A DNA stretch of 64,000 nucleotides from Candidatus Dormiibacterota bacterium (GTDB lineage: Bacteria > Vulcanimicrobiota > Vulcanimicrobiia > Vulcanimicrobiales > Vulcanimicrobiaceae): assembly GCA_035532035.1 (NCBI GenBank), contig DATKRS010000003.1, forward strand, positions 1-64,000, in the 5' to 3' direction. Numbering within the stretch: the first letter of the stretch is position 1; each line of letters begins with the position of its first letter. Position numbers and translations under genes: made by a program. Shown piece after piece: positions 16,235 through 25,179 of this stretch. The notes under the pieces were generated by a model. That model did no database searches. It had not been told where the DNA came from and saw only the letters and a program-made list of their open reading frames with translations.

Positions 16235-16839
16235 TCGCAGCCCCTACGCTCACCGAGCTGCAAAAAGACGCGCTGAAGGAAATCGGCAATATCGGCGCCG
16301 GTCACGCCGCGACGGCACTCTCGCAGCTGCTCAACACGAAGATCGCGCTCGTCGATCCACGCATCGACATCGTCAAGTTTCGCGATCTCGCCGGCCGCAT
16401 GGGCCACCTGAAGGAGTCGGTAGCGGCGTTGCACATGTACGTGCGGGGCGACGCGCCGGGGCAGATCGTCGTGCTCTTCGATCGCAGCCAAGCGGTGGAG
16501 TTTGTCTCGCGCTTCATCCGGCGCGTCATCGGCGAAATCACGATCTACGATTCGATCGCCGAGTCGACGCTCAAGGAGCTGGGCAACATCGTTGCCGGAT
16601 CGTACCTCTCGGCAATCGTGCACCTCACGTCGACCCGGCTCGAACCGTCGGTGCCGACGCTGTCCTATGGGAGCGTCCAGGCGACGTTCCACAGCCTCAT
16701 GTCGATCTTGCCGGACCAAGACGTCTTTCTCGTCGAGAGCCTCTTCCTCGACAAGAGCGCGTCGATTGGGGGCGAGTTCGTCTTCATTCCCGACGCGGGC
16801 TCGCTCGAGCCGCTCCTCTCGGTCTTCGGCGTAGCGTAA
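16231..16839 (+). CDS. cheC: CheC-type CheY-P phosphatase
   Basis: A 202-residue CheC/CheX/FliY-family protein with two copies of the phosphatase helix motif: LQKDALKEIGNIGAGHAATA near residue 15 and ESTLKELGNIVAGSYLSA near residue 115. Each keeps the Glu and Asn that hydrolyse phosphorylated CheY. CheC replaces CheZ in many bacteria outside the beta/gamma-proteobacteria. The ATG overlaps the cheY stop, so enzyme and substrate are made together. No CheD gene is seen. Confidence 0.9.
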   Translation: MIAAPTLTELQKDALKEIGNIGAGHAATALSQLLNTKIALVDPRIDIVKFRDLAGRMGHLKESVAALHMYVRGDAPGQIVVLFDRSQAVEFVSRFIRRVIGEITIYDSIAESTLKELGNIVAGSYLSAIVHLTSTRLEPSVPTLSYGSVQATFHSLMSILPDQDVFLVESLFLDKSASIGGEFVFIPDAGSLEPLLSVFGVA

Positions 16840-16887
16840 CGAGCGGAAGCGGAGAGCGGCCCGAGCGAGCCGAAATACGCCTCCGCG

Positions 16888-18609
16888 ATGCCTGACGAGC
16901 CCTTCGACCGCGCGGAGTTCGTCGCATACTTTCGCGACGAAGCGGAGGAGCTGCTCCATCGCATCGACGCCGACGTCCTGCGGCTCGAGGAATCCTCGAA
17001 GTCCGCAAGCATGAATCCAGAGGTCGTCAACGCACTCTTTCGCGCATTGCACACGATCAAGGGCAACGCGGCGATGTTGGGCTTCGCGGACGTCGCCGAT
17101 CTCGCCCACGGTCTGGAAAGCCTGTGCGATCTCTTGCGCACGGAGCAGATCCCGCTCTCCGACTCCTGCGTCGAGCTGCTCTTCACCGGCCGCGACCTGC
17201 TCACGACGCTGGTCGCGTCGTCGCTCGCGGCCGCACCTCCGCCGACGGGCCTGCGCGAGTTCCTCGACCGGCTCGGCGGCGTCGCGCACGCGCGCGACAC
17301 GATGGAGACCGCGGAGTCGTTCGAAGCCGACGTTGCGCGTATGCTCGCGGGTGAATCTCCCGCCGCCCTCGCGCCGCAACTCCCCGGCCCCGGGCGCCGG
17401 CCGACGGTTCGCGTCGACATCGAGCGCCTCGATCATCTCTTGAATCTCGTTGGGGAGCTCGTCATCAATCGCACGCGGATCGGTGAGATTGCCGCATCCC
17501 TCGCCCGAGCGGGCGACGATCCTGCGTGCAAAGCGCTCGTCGAGAGCGTCGGATTGCTCGCGCGGACGAGTGGCGAGATCCAAGAGTCGCTCATGAAGGT
17601 GCGGATGGTGCCGATCGGACGGGTGTTCGAGCGCTTTCCGCGCATCGTGCGCGACATCGCACGCACGCGGGGGAAGGACGTGCGGCTGCAGATCGCCGGC
17701 GCGAGCACCGAGCTCGATAAAACGATCGTCGACGACATCGGCGAACCGCTGATGCACCTGCTGCGCAACTGCGTCGATCACGGCATCGAGTCGCCGAGCA
17801 TTCGTGAGGCAACTGGCAAGCCGCGCACCGGAACGATCTCGCTCAACGCCTACCATGCTGGAAATCAGATCGTCATCGAGATGTCGGACGACGGTGCGGG
17901 GATCGATCGCGAGCGCGTTCGCAGCCGCGCCGTTGCCGCGGGCATCACTGCTCGCGACGAGCGCTTGAGCGACCAAGAGCTCGTGGACCTCATCCTGCGC
18001 CCAGGTTTCTCGACGGCAGACGCCGTCTCGGACTTGAGCGGGCGCGGCGTCGGCATGGACGTCGTGGTCAAGACGGTTGCGCGCTTGAAAGGGCTCTTTC
18101 AGGTGCGCAGCGAGCCCGGGCTCGGCACGTACTTCGAAATCAAACTGCCGCTGACGCTCGCTATCATTTCCGCGCTCCTCGTGCGCGTCGGTAAGGAGCT
18201 CTACGCGATTCCCCTCGACGCGGTTACCGAATCGCAACGCGTGGAGATCGGCGACATCCGCACCGTGCGGGGCAACGAGGTCGTCACGCTGCGCGATGAG
18301 ATCGTGCCCCTGATTCGCGTAGCGGACGTCTTCGGCTTGCCGGCGCCGCGCGATCCGGAAAAGGCGATGGCCGTCATCGTGAGCATCCAGGGGCGCCACG
18401 TGGGCCTCGTGGTCGACGCCTTCGAGGGCGAGCAGGAGATCGTCATCAAGCCACTCTCCGACGTGGTCGGCCGCATCCCGGGAATCTCGGGAGCGACGAT
18501 TCTCGGCAGCGGCGCGATCTCGCTGATTCTCGACGTGCATGGCCTCGTCAGCAATGCCTATGCCGGCGGGAAAATTGCGCGCACCGAGCTGACGGCTTCG
18601 GAGGCATAA
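16888..18609 (+). CDS. cheA: Chemotaxis histidine kinase CheA, short form
   Basis: A 573-residue kinase that phosphorylates CheY. Domains in order: P1/Hpt with His55 in FRALHTIKGNAAMLGF; a short linker (about 105-165); the P3 dimerisation helices (VDIERLDHLLNLVGELVINR); the P4 ATPase with N box HLLRNCVDHGIE, DDGAGIDR and SGRGVGMDVV; and a C-terminal CheW-like P5 domain (about 435-560). The P2 CheY-docking domain seems to be missing, and the linker is far too short to hold one. It lies 48 bases after cheC and abuts cheW, which starts directly after its stop. Confidence 0.93.
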   Translation: MPDEPFDRAEFVAYFRDEAEELLHRIDADVLRLEESSKSASMNPEVVNALFRALHTIKGNAAMLGFADVADLAHGLESLCDLLRTEQIPLSDSCVELLFTGRDLLTTLVASSLAAAPPPTGLREFLDRLGGVAHARDTMETAESFEADVARMLAGESPAALAPQLPGPGRRPTVRVDIERLDHLLNLVGELVINRTRIGEIAASLARAGDDPACKALVESVGLLARTSGEIQESLMKVRMVPIGRVFERFPRIVRDIARTRGKDVRLQIAGASTELDKTIVDDIGEPLMHLLRNCVDHGIESPSIREATGKPRTGTISLNAYHAGNQIVIEMSDDGAGIDRERVRSRAVAAGITARDERLSDQELVDLILRPGFSTADAVSDLSGRGVGMDVVVKTVARLKGLFQVRSEPGLGTYFEIKLPLTLAIISALLVRVGKELYAIPLDAVTESQRVEIGDIRTVRGNEVVTLRDEIVPLIRVADVFGLPAPRDPEKAMAVIVSIQGRHVGLVVDAFEGEQEIVIKPLSDVVGRIPGISGATILGSGAISLILDVHGLVSNAYAGGKIARTELTASEA

Positions 18610-19074
18610 GTGGGAGAGAGCGTTCAAGTGGCGACCTTCCACATCGGCACCGAAGAGTACGGCGTCGACATTTCGCAGATTCAAGAGATCATCCGGATGA
18701 CCGAGATCACGCACGTTCCGCGGACGCCGGACTTCATCGAAGGGGTTATCAATCTCCGCGGTCAGTTGATCCCCATCATCGATTTACGCGCGCGATTCGG
18801 GATGGAGCGCATCGTGCCGACGAAGAGCACGCGGATTATCGTTACCGACGTCGGCACGAAGCGCGTCGGCATCGTGGTCGACAGCGCGTCGGCAGTGCTG
18901 ACGATCCCAATCGAAGCGATCGAGGAAGCGCCCGAGATGGTCGCCGGAGTGGGCGCGGACTATCTTCAGGGGGTAGGAAAGATCGGTGATCGCCTCGTCA
19001 TCCTGCTGGACCTGACGATGGTGATCTCCGCGCCGCAGCGCCACGATTTGGACGGTGCGTCTCTGTTGTCCTGA
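18610..19074 (+). CDS. cheW: Chemotaxis coupling protein CheW
   Basis: A 154-residue SH3-like adaptor linking CheA to receptors. It shows FHIGTEEYGVDISQIQEII at the start, the family signature GVINLRGQLIPIIDLRARFG, and VVDSASAVLTI. The GTG start follows the cheA stop with no gap. No methyl-accepting receptor, CheR or CheB is present in this window, so receptors must be encoded elsewhere. Confidence 0.93.
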   Translation: MGESVQVATFHIGTEEYGVDISQIQEIIRMTEITHVPRTPDFIEGVINLRGQLIPIIDLRARFGMERIVPTKSTRIIVTDVGTKRVGIVVDSASAVLTIPIEAIEEAPEMVAGVGADYLQGVGKIGDRLVILLDLTMVISAPQRHDLDGASLLS

Positions 19075-19184
19075 TCCCGTCGCTTCACGGATGCCGACGT
19101 CAAATGACGAGTGCGGAGCGATTCGCCATCGCCGGGCGAGAAAAAGCGGACCTGAGGCCGCTCTGGTCGTAGACTAAGAATCGC

Positions 19185-20054
19185 ATGCGCGTTCGCATCC
19201 TCGCCGTTCTTGGGTTTGCCGCTCTCGTCGCGGTGCTGTCTCCGCACGCTCCCGCGAACGCACCTCACCCGCGGCCCACGCACGCCGCGCATCAGACGCC
19301 GCTACCGCCGCCTGTTATCTATCACGGGCAAGCAAGCCCGCTCTGCGATGCGCTCGCGCGGCATATCAAGCCCGTCATCGGCATGATGATGGAGAACGAC
19401 CGCACGATCGCTCACAGCCCCCCGTTGTTTCACCGGTACGACCAAGATCTTGCCAACGTCAACCAATCCGGGAGCGATGCAGACAGTAGTACGGCGGAGC
19501 GGGATCTCACGTTGTATCATCTCGAGCAGCTCGTTGGCCCGCTTGCAAACAACGTTCTCGCAATGCAGCGCGAGCTCGAAGACCCGAGCGTCTTTCCACC
19601 GAATCCGCAGACGGACGACCAGCGCCGGCTCGACGCATTGCGCAACGAGCTTCTGAAAGCGCTCGCGACGCAAGCCGTATCGTTGGACCTCATCAACGGT
19701 TACGTGCAGACGCAACAGCTCGCGCAGATGCAGCACGAAGGACTCTCGGGCGGGAACATCAACGCGATCACGCAGAACGATACGACGTACTCGCCCAATC
19801 CTGCAACGCCGAACCCGCTGATCGCCGGCCACGATCAGGCCGGCCTGAGCCCCAATCCGTACGAGATCGATCCGCTCTCGATTCCCGGCATCGCCGGGTC
19901 GGTCGGCAACACGCCGCTTTCGCGCTTGACGGCCGCTTTGCAGTGGGTGCGTCAGCAGACGAACGAGCGCGAGAACATCGCATCCCATTCGATTGTCGAG
20001 GCGGCGAACTCGTGCGCGCGCCGGGCTGCTACGCCGTCGCCGCACCCCAGGTAG
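19185..20054 (+). CDS. Hypothetical exported protein
   Basis: A 289-residue protein with an N-terminal Sec signal (VRILAVLGFAALVAVLS) and a Pro/His-rich stretch just after it. The mature part is mostly helical (LYHLEQLVGPLANNVLAMQREL; RLDALRNELLKALATQAVSLDLINGYVQTQQLAQMQ) with Asn/Pro-rich loops in its second half. I recognise no family. It stands alone between cheW and the SOS cassette, and probably works outside the cytoplasmic membrane. Confidence 0.6.
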   Translation: MRVRILAVLGFAALVAVLSPHAPANAPHPRPTHAAHQTPLPPPVIYHGQASPLCDALARHIKPVIGMMMENDRTIAHSPPLFHRYDQDLANVNQSGSDADSSTAERDLTLYHLEQLVGPLANNVLAMQRELEDPSVFPPNPQTDDQRRLDALRNELLKALATQAVSLDLINGYVQTQQLAQMQHEGLSGGNINAITQNDTTYSPNPATPNPLIAGHDQAGLSPNPYEIDPLSIPGIAGSVGNTPLSRLTAALQWVRQQTNERENIASHSIVEAANSCARRAATPSPHPR

Positions 20055-20079
20055 CCCTAGCGCCCTAGCGGCGGGGGGA

Positions 20080-20108
20080 TTGACTATCGAACGTATGTTC
20101 GATTAGCA
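20080..20108 (+). promoter_or_regulatory. Probable SOS promoter of imuA
   Basis: A -35-like TTGACT (20080-20085) is followed after 17 bases by a weak -10-like TTAGCA (20103-20108). The LexA box fills almost exactly the spacer. Transcription should start near 20115, within a few bases of the imuA ATG at 20118, which predicts a leaderless or nearly leaderless message. The -35 is clear; the -10 is poor. Confidence 0.5.
20088..20101. promoter_or_regulatory. LexA (SOS) box
   Basis: CGAACGTATGTTCG is a perfect 14-base palindrome that fits the Gram-positive/actinobacterial-type LexA consensus CGAACRNRYGTTCG at every position. It lies 16 bases before imuA, the first gene of the mutagenesis cassette, which is LexA-controlled in many bacteria. 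Confidence 0.9.
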
Positions 20109-20117
20109 TGGTGGCCC

Positions 20118-20723
20118 ATGGGTCTGCCGGCACGCCCTTTGCCAAGCTCGAGACTGGCCTTCGAAGAGCTGCGAGAGCGGCTGCGCTCCACAGCCATGCC
20201 GGTGCGAGGGGAGCGGCTCGCGAGCGCTCTTCCGGCCTTGGACCGGGCGCTCGGCGGTGGCTTCACCAAAGGCACGCTGACGATGCTGGAGGGGCCTGCC
20301 GGCTCAGGGCGTTGGGCGCTCGCAACCCGCCTCCTCGCCCAGGGAACGCAACGTGGCCTCGCGGCGGTGATCGATAGCGGAGCGCTTTACCCGCCCGATC
20401 TCGCCGCTGCGGGCGTTGCGCTCGAGCGCCTCGTGATCGTCTCAGCCGCTGCGCCGGTAGCTGCTGCGCGCGCCGCCGATGCGTTGCTGCGCTCGCGGGC
20501 ATGCGGCGTCGTCGCTCTCGATGCGCCCACGCTGCGCTCCTCGCTCTGGGTACGCCTTGCGGGCCTCGCTCACAAGAGCGGGGCGTTGCTGCTCGTCGTC
20601 GCGATGCATGCACAGACGGAACTGGCAGCGGTCGCGGGGCTGCGTCTGCGCTGCGAACGGGCGGGCAACGAGTTTTGCTTCCACGTTCGCCACGAAAGCG
20701 TGCGGATACCATGCTCGCCGTAA
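20118..20723 (+). CDS. imuA: ImuA, RecA-like factor of the mutagenesis cassette
   Basis: A 201-residue protein with a RecA-like fold start: a substrate-binding GERLASALPALDRALGGGFTKG stretch just before a P-loop-like GPAGSGRW (59-66), with Arg where Lys is normal. ImuA proteins are shortened RecA/SulA relatives that join ImuB and DnaE2 in error-prone repair after DNA damage. The ATG at 20118 sits just past the LexA-controlled promoter; an ATG ten bases earlier is in another frame. It overlaps imuB by 13 bases. Confidence 0.8.
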   Translation: MGLPARPLPSSRLAFEELRERLRSTAMPVRGERLASALPALDRALGGGFTKGTLTMLEGPAGSGRWALATRLLAQGTQRGLAAVIDSGALYPPDLAAAGVALERLVIVSAAAPVAAARAADALLRSRACGVVALDAPTLRSSLWVRLAGLAHKSGALLLVVAMHAQTELAAVAGLRLRCERAGNEFCFHVRHESVRIPCSP

Positions 20724-22039
20724 CGCACTCCGAGCCGACGCTGCTTTGCGTGCTGGCCGATGCTGCACAAGTGGAGCCGGCGTGGGAAACGATGCTCGAT
20801 TCGCTCGATTCGGTCTCGCCACTCGTCGACGACGTTCGCCCCGGCCTCGTCTATATCGACATGCGAGGGGTGCCGGGCGACGTTCTGCGTTGGATCGAGC
20901 AGACGCGTTCGTGCCTCGCACCGTACGGCGTTCCTCTCTGCATCGGCGCGGGCGCCAACAAGTTTGCGGCCTACGCCGCGGCTCGTCTGCGCGACGGCAC
21001 GATCTGCGCACCCGGCGCCGAACGCTGCTTTCTCGCACCGCTCGCCGTCGATCTGCTCGCAGTCGACGAGCGCATAGGCGAGCGTTTGCGCCTGCTCGGC
21101 GTCACGACGCTCGGCGATCTCGCACGACTGCCGCACGGAGCGTTCGTGCGGCGCTTTGGCCCGCATGCAGCGCATTGGCACGCTTGCGCCCGTGGCGAGG
21201 ATCGCACCCCGTTCTTTCCTCGGGCGCATGCTGTCGCCATCGAAGCTTCGGCCTTCGGCGAAGGCCGCGTAGAAGAAGAGGCACAGCTCTTCTTTGCGTT
21301 GCGCGTCGTACTCGCGCGCGTCTGCGCAGATTTGGAACGCTGTGGGAAGCGTGCCGGTGCACTCGATCTCGATCTGGAGCTCGAAGACGGCACCGACCGG
21401 CGCATCGACGTACCGGTTGCCTCGCCCAGCTCCGACGAAAAGACGCTCGGCGACATCCTGCGCGCGAAGCTCACCGGCAGCGCGTTCTCGTGTGCGATCG
21501 TCGGATTGCGTCTGCGCGCGGTTCGCTTGGAAGAGGCCGGAGAGGCGTTACCGATCTTCCCCGCCGACGATGTCGATCCGCGCGCCGTCGCGGTGACGAT
21601 CGCGCGGCTGGAGGTGATTACCGGCGAACCGCCGCGGCGCGCGCGCATCCGCGCGGCACACGCGCTCGAGCGCCGTTTCTCGTACGAGCCGTTTGCGCTG
21701 CGTCGTCCCGAGCCCCTCGACCGCGCTTCGCGCGCTCGGGATAAACTCTGCGAGCACGTGATGCGAGCGAAGTCGAAAGAGCGACGTGACGAAACGTTGC
21801 TGTCGCAGCTTCGGCTGCTCGCCGTCCGCGAGATTGCCGTCCGCGTGGAGAAGGGCGTTCTCGCCTACGTCGGGCCGCACCGCGTGCTCTCGTGCGGTGG
21901 TCCGTGGCGAATAGAAGAGGGCTGGTTCGCGAACGATCCGGTCTCGCGCGACGAATACGACGTTCTGCTCGACGACATGTCGCTCGTGCGCGTCTACCGG
22001 CAGGGAGCGCACTGGTATCTTCGCGGCGCCTACGATTAA
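20711..22039 (+). CDS. imuB: ImuB, Y-family polymerase-like scaffold
   Basis: A 442-residue Y-family protein of the ImuB type. The palm region reads VYIDMRGV and lacks the full set of catalytic acidic residues of active polymerases IV and V. The thumb-like part (LRLLGVTTLGDLARLPHGAFVRRFG) and the polymerase-associated domain remain, and the C-terminal YDVLLDDMSLVRVYRQG...WYLRGAYD is typical of ImuB. It is thought to link DnaE2 to the sliding clamp. It overlaps imuA and is followed 24 bases later by dnaE2. Confidence 0.85.
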   Translation: MLAVTHSEPTLLCVLADAAQVEPAWETMLDSLDSVSPLVDDVRPGLVYIDMRGVPGDVLRWIEQTRSCLAPYGVPLCIGAGANKFAAYAAARLRDGTICAPGAERCFLAPLAVDLLAVDERIGERLRLLGVTTLGDLARLPHGAFVRRFGPHAAHWHACARGEDRTPFFPRAHAVAIEASAFGEGRVEEEAQLFFALRVVLARVCADLERCGKRAGALDLDLELEDGTDRRIDVPVASPSSDEKTLGDILRAKLTGSAFSCAIVGLRLRAVRLEEAGEALPIFPADDVDPRAVAVTIARLEVITGEPPRRARIRAAHALERRFSYEPFALRRPEPLDRASRARDKLCEHVMRAKSKERRDETLLSQLRLLAVREIAVRVEKGVLAYVGPHRVLSCGGPWRIEEGWFANDPVSRDEYDVLLDDMSLVRVYRQGAHWYLRGAYD

Positions 22040-22063
22040 CGCCATCCTCGAGCGCGTCGAAGG

Positions 22064-25000
22064 ATGTATGCCGAACTCCACGTTTCCTCGAACTTCACGT
22101 TTCTCGCGGGAGCCTCGCATCCCGAAGAGTTGATCGAGCGCGCCGCCGAGCTCGGTTTGGCGGGGATCGCGCTCACCGATCGCGACGGGCTCTACGGTGC
22201 GGTACGCTTTGCCGTGCACGCACGATCCTGTGGCATCGACGCCATCATCGGCAGCGAGCTGACCTTCGAGGAGGGCGGACGCATCGTATTGCTCGTCGAG
22301 GACGATATGGGATACGCGAATCTTTGCGAGCTGATCTCGCGTGCGCAGCTCCGCGGCAGCAAAGGCGACGCGCGCTTACGCATCGAGGATCTGGAAGGGA
22401 GGAGCGGCGGGCTCGTCGCGCTCGTCGGAGGCGAGCACGCAACGCGCAAGCGCGTACTCGTGCTGCGCGACCGATTCCCGGCAGCGCTCTATCTCGAGCT
22501 GCAACGCCACTTCACGCAAGAGGAGGAGCGCCGCACTGCCCGGCTGTTTGCGCTGGCGCGCGCGCTGCACCTTCCCGTCGTTGCGACGAACGGCGTTGCG
22601 TACGCGCGCAAAGACGACGCGCTGCTCGCCGATGTGCTCGCATGCATCAGGGAAACGACGACGCTGGAGCAGGCGCGTGCAGAGAACCGCCTGCGTCCGA
22701 ATGCCGAATATCACCTCAAATCGGCGCGCGCGATGCGTCGTCTCTTCGCCGATTGCCCGCAGGCCGTCGACGCGACCATCGAAATCGCGCATCGCTGTGC
22801 GTTCCGTCTGGGGCGTATCGTGGGGCAGTTCCCGCTTTTTCCCGTTGCGCAAGGCACGACGCCGCACGCGTATCTGCGCGAACTCGTCGCACGCGGGGCG
22901 GCGGAACGCTACGGTATGCCGCTGCGCTCGGAGGTGGAGCGCCAATTGGAATACGAGCTCGGCATCATCGCAAAGATGGATCTCGCCGGCTATTTCCTCA
23001 TCGTCTGGGATATCGTGCGCGCCGCGCACGAGCTCGGCGTGCTCTGCCAAGGTCGAGGATCCGCTGCGAACTCCGCAGTCTGCTACGTGCTCGGCATCAC
23101 CGCCGTGGATCCGATTGGAATGAAGTTGCTCTTCGAGCGCTTCATGTCCGAAGAGCGGCACGAGATTCCCGACATCGACATCGACTTCGCGCATCAGGAT
23201 CGCGAGCGCGTCATCCAGTACGTGTACGAGCGTTACGGCCGGACGAATGCCGCGATGACGGCGGAGGTCATCACCTACGGCGGTCGCTCCGCCCTCCGCG
23301 ATGTCGCCAAGGCGTTCGGTGTCACGCTTCAGGACGTTGAGGCCCTCGCTCGCGACTATGCGTCGGGAGAGGCACTGCCCGAACCGCTTGCGAGCTTCTG
23401 TACGAGGATGCGTGCGTTTCCGCGCCACATGGGCATTCACTCCGGCGGCATGGTGATCACGCGCGATCCGCTCGTGCGCGTTGCGCCGGTGGAGTGGGCG
23501 ACGATGCGCGATCGCACGATCGTGCAATTGGACAAGGACGATCTGCAAGAGCTCGGCCTCATCAAGATCGACTTGCTCGGCTTGGGCATGCTCTCGTTAT
23601 TACGCGAAGCCTTCGCACTGCATAACCGATACGCTCGAGAAGGTCGCGAGGGAGAGGAGCGTGCGTCGGCATCGGAGACGCTCGCCGCTCGTCATCCAAG
23701 ACTCGCTCCTGCTGCGCAGCCTCCTCTTGCGCTGCATACGATTCCCCCCGACGATCCCGAGACGTACGCAATGATTCAGCGGGCCGATACGATCGGCGTC
23801 TTCCAGATCGAATCGCGCGCGCAACAGTCGATGCTCCCGCGCATGAAGCCGGCCTGCTTCTACGACCTCGTGATGCAGGTTGCGATCATTCGTCCGGGGC
23901 CGATTCAAGGGCAGATGATCCATCCATTTCTGCGCCGGCGCTCGGGGCTGGAGCCGGTGACGTATCCTCATCCCAAGCTCAAAGCGGTGCTCGAGCGCAC
24001 GCTCGGCGTGCCGCTCTTTCAAGAACAAGGCATGCGCATGGCGATCGAAGCCGCCGGCTTCACGCCGGGCGAAGCCGACGTGCTTCGGCGCGCGATGGGG
24101 CACAAGCGCTCGCGCGAGCGCATGGGCGCAATTCGGGACCGTTTGGTGAACGGCATGACCGCAAACGGTATCGACCTCGCAGCCGCCGAGCAGCTCTTTC
24201 ACATGCTTGAGGGTTTTGCGGATTACGGATTTCCGGAATCGCATGCGGCGAGCTTCGCGTTGCTCGCCTACGCGTCGGCATATGTAAAATGCCATTTCCC
24301 CGCGATCTTTGCGGCGGCGATTCTCAATGTGCAGCCGATGGGATTCTATTCAACGGAAGTGCTCGTCAACGACGCCAAGCGTCATGGCGTCGCCGTCAAG
24401 CCGGTGGAAGTAAACGCAAGCGAGTACTGGTCGCACGTCGAGAGAGACGGCGCGTTGCGTCTGGGATTCCATCTCGTGCGCGGGCTCGGCGAAGCGCAGC
24501 GCGCGCGGCTCGAGGCGGCGCTGCGCGGCGGCGGCTTTTGCGATCTCGTCGATTTCACGCGCCGGACGCAACTCGAAAAGGAGGCGATCGAGAACCTCGC
24601 CGTCGCCGGAGCGTTCGCACCGTGGTTTGCGTCGCGGCGCGAAGCGATGTGGGCGCTGCGCGCGCTCGACGAGCGCGAGGCACGCGGTGCGCTCGGCAAG
24701 CTCATGGACGTCGAGGAACCGCAGGTCGCTTTTGCCGCACTCGACTCGAAGCAGAGCGCAGCCTTCGATCTGTGGTCGACCGGCGTCACGCCCAAGGGCC
24801 AAGCCGTCGAACACTTTCGCGCGCAGCTCGAGCGGCTGCGCGTCATCCCGGCGGCACGCCTTTCGGAGATGCCGCGCAATCTGCTATGCCGCGTCGGCGG
24901 CCTCGTCATTACGCGCCAACGCCCTGGAACGGCGAAGGGATTCGTTTTTCTCACGCTCGAGGACGAGACTGGGCTGGTCAACGTCATCGTGCGCCCCGAC

Positions 25001-25162
25001 GTGTACGAGCGCTATCGTCGCGAAATTCACACCTCACCCATGCTCGTCGTCGAAGGGAAACTTCAGAGGGAGGGCGGCTGCATCGACCTGCTTGCGCGCA
25101 CGGTCCGCAGCTTCGACAGCGAGGGCGTCGTCGACGGCGTGCAGGCCCATGACTTCAGGTAG
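22064..25162 (+). CDS. dnaE2: Error-prone DNA polymerase DnaE2 (ImuC)
   Basis: A 1,032-residue C-family polymerase that copies past DNA damage during the SOS response. It has an N-terminal PHP domain (MYAELHVSSNFTFLAGA; LTDRDGLYGAVRF), the catalytic triad in IPDIDIDF (Asp370, 372, 374), the fingers segment HKRSRERMGAIRDRL, a helix-hairpin-helix region and a C-terminal OB fold (GLVITRQRPGTAKGFVFLTL). The length and lack of the extra C-terminal domains of the replicative DnaE1 support DnaE2. A six-base hairpin (GGGAAG/CTTCCC, 25162-25178) overlaps its stop. Confidence 0.93.
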   Translation: MYAELHVSSNFTFLAGASHPEELIERAAELGLAGIALTDRDGLYGAVRFAVHARSCGIDAIIGSELTFEEGGRIVLLVEDDMGYANLCELISRAQLRGSKGDARLRIEDLEGRSGGLVALVGGEHATRKRVLVLRDRFPAALYLELQRHFTQEEERRTARLFALARALHLPVVATNGVAYARKDDALLADVLACIRETTTLEQARAENRLRPNAEYHLKSARAMRRLFADCPQAVDATIEIAHRCAFRLGRIVGQFPLFPVAQGTTPHAYLRELVARGAAERYGMPLRSEVERQLEYELGIIAKMDLAGYFLIVWDIVRAAHELGVLCQGRGSAANSAVCYVLGITAVDPIGMKLLFERFMSEERHEIPDIDIDFAHQDRERVIQYVYERYGRTNAAMTAEVITYGGRSALRDVAKAFGVTLQDVEALARDYASGEALPEPLASFCTRMRAFPRHMGIHSGGMVITRDPLVRVAPVEWATMRDRTIVQLDKDDLQELGLIKIDLLGLGMLSLLREAFALHNRYAREGREGEERASASETLAARHPRLAPAAQPPLALHTIPPDDPETYAMIQRADTIGVFQIESRAQQSMLPRMKPACFYDLVMQVAIIRPGPIQGQMIHPFLRRRSGLEPVTYPHPKLKAVLERTLGVPLFQEQGMRMAIEAAGFTPGEADVLRRAMGHKRSRERMGAIRDRLVNGMTANGIDLAAAEQLFHMLEGFADYGFPESHAASFALLAYASAYVKCHFPAIFAAAILNVQPMGFYSTEVLVNDAKRHGVAVKPVEVNASEYWSHVERDGALRLGFHLVRGLGEAQRARLEAALRGGGFCDLVDFTRRTQLEKEAIENLAVAGAFAPWFASRREAMWALRALDEREARGALGKLMDVEEPQVAFAALDSKQSAAFDLWSTGVTPKGQAVEHFRAQLERLRVIPAARLSEMPRNLLCRVGGLVITRQRPGTAKGFVFLTLEDETGLVNVIVRPDVYERYRREIHTSPMLVVEGKLQREGGCIDLLARTVRSFDSEGVVDGVQAHDFR

Positions 25163-25179
25163 GGAAGCCTAACTTCCCG

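Noticed and set aside
16153-18714. 853-residue minus-strand frame
   Set aside because: It is antisense to cheC, cheA and the start of cheW, which carry clear family motifs; the long frame follows from high GC codon use.
20108-20377. ATG at 20108 as start of the SOS cassette
   Set aside because: Its frame is Arg/Ala-rich and lacks the RecA-like motifs. The ATG at 20118 opens the frame with the P-loop-like sequence and overlaps imuB correctly.
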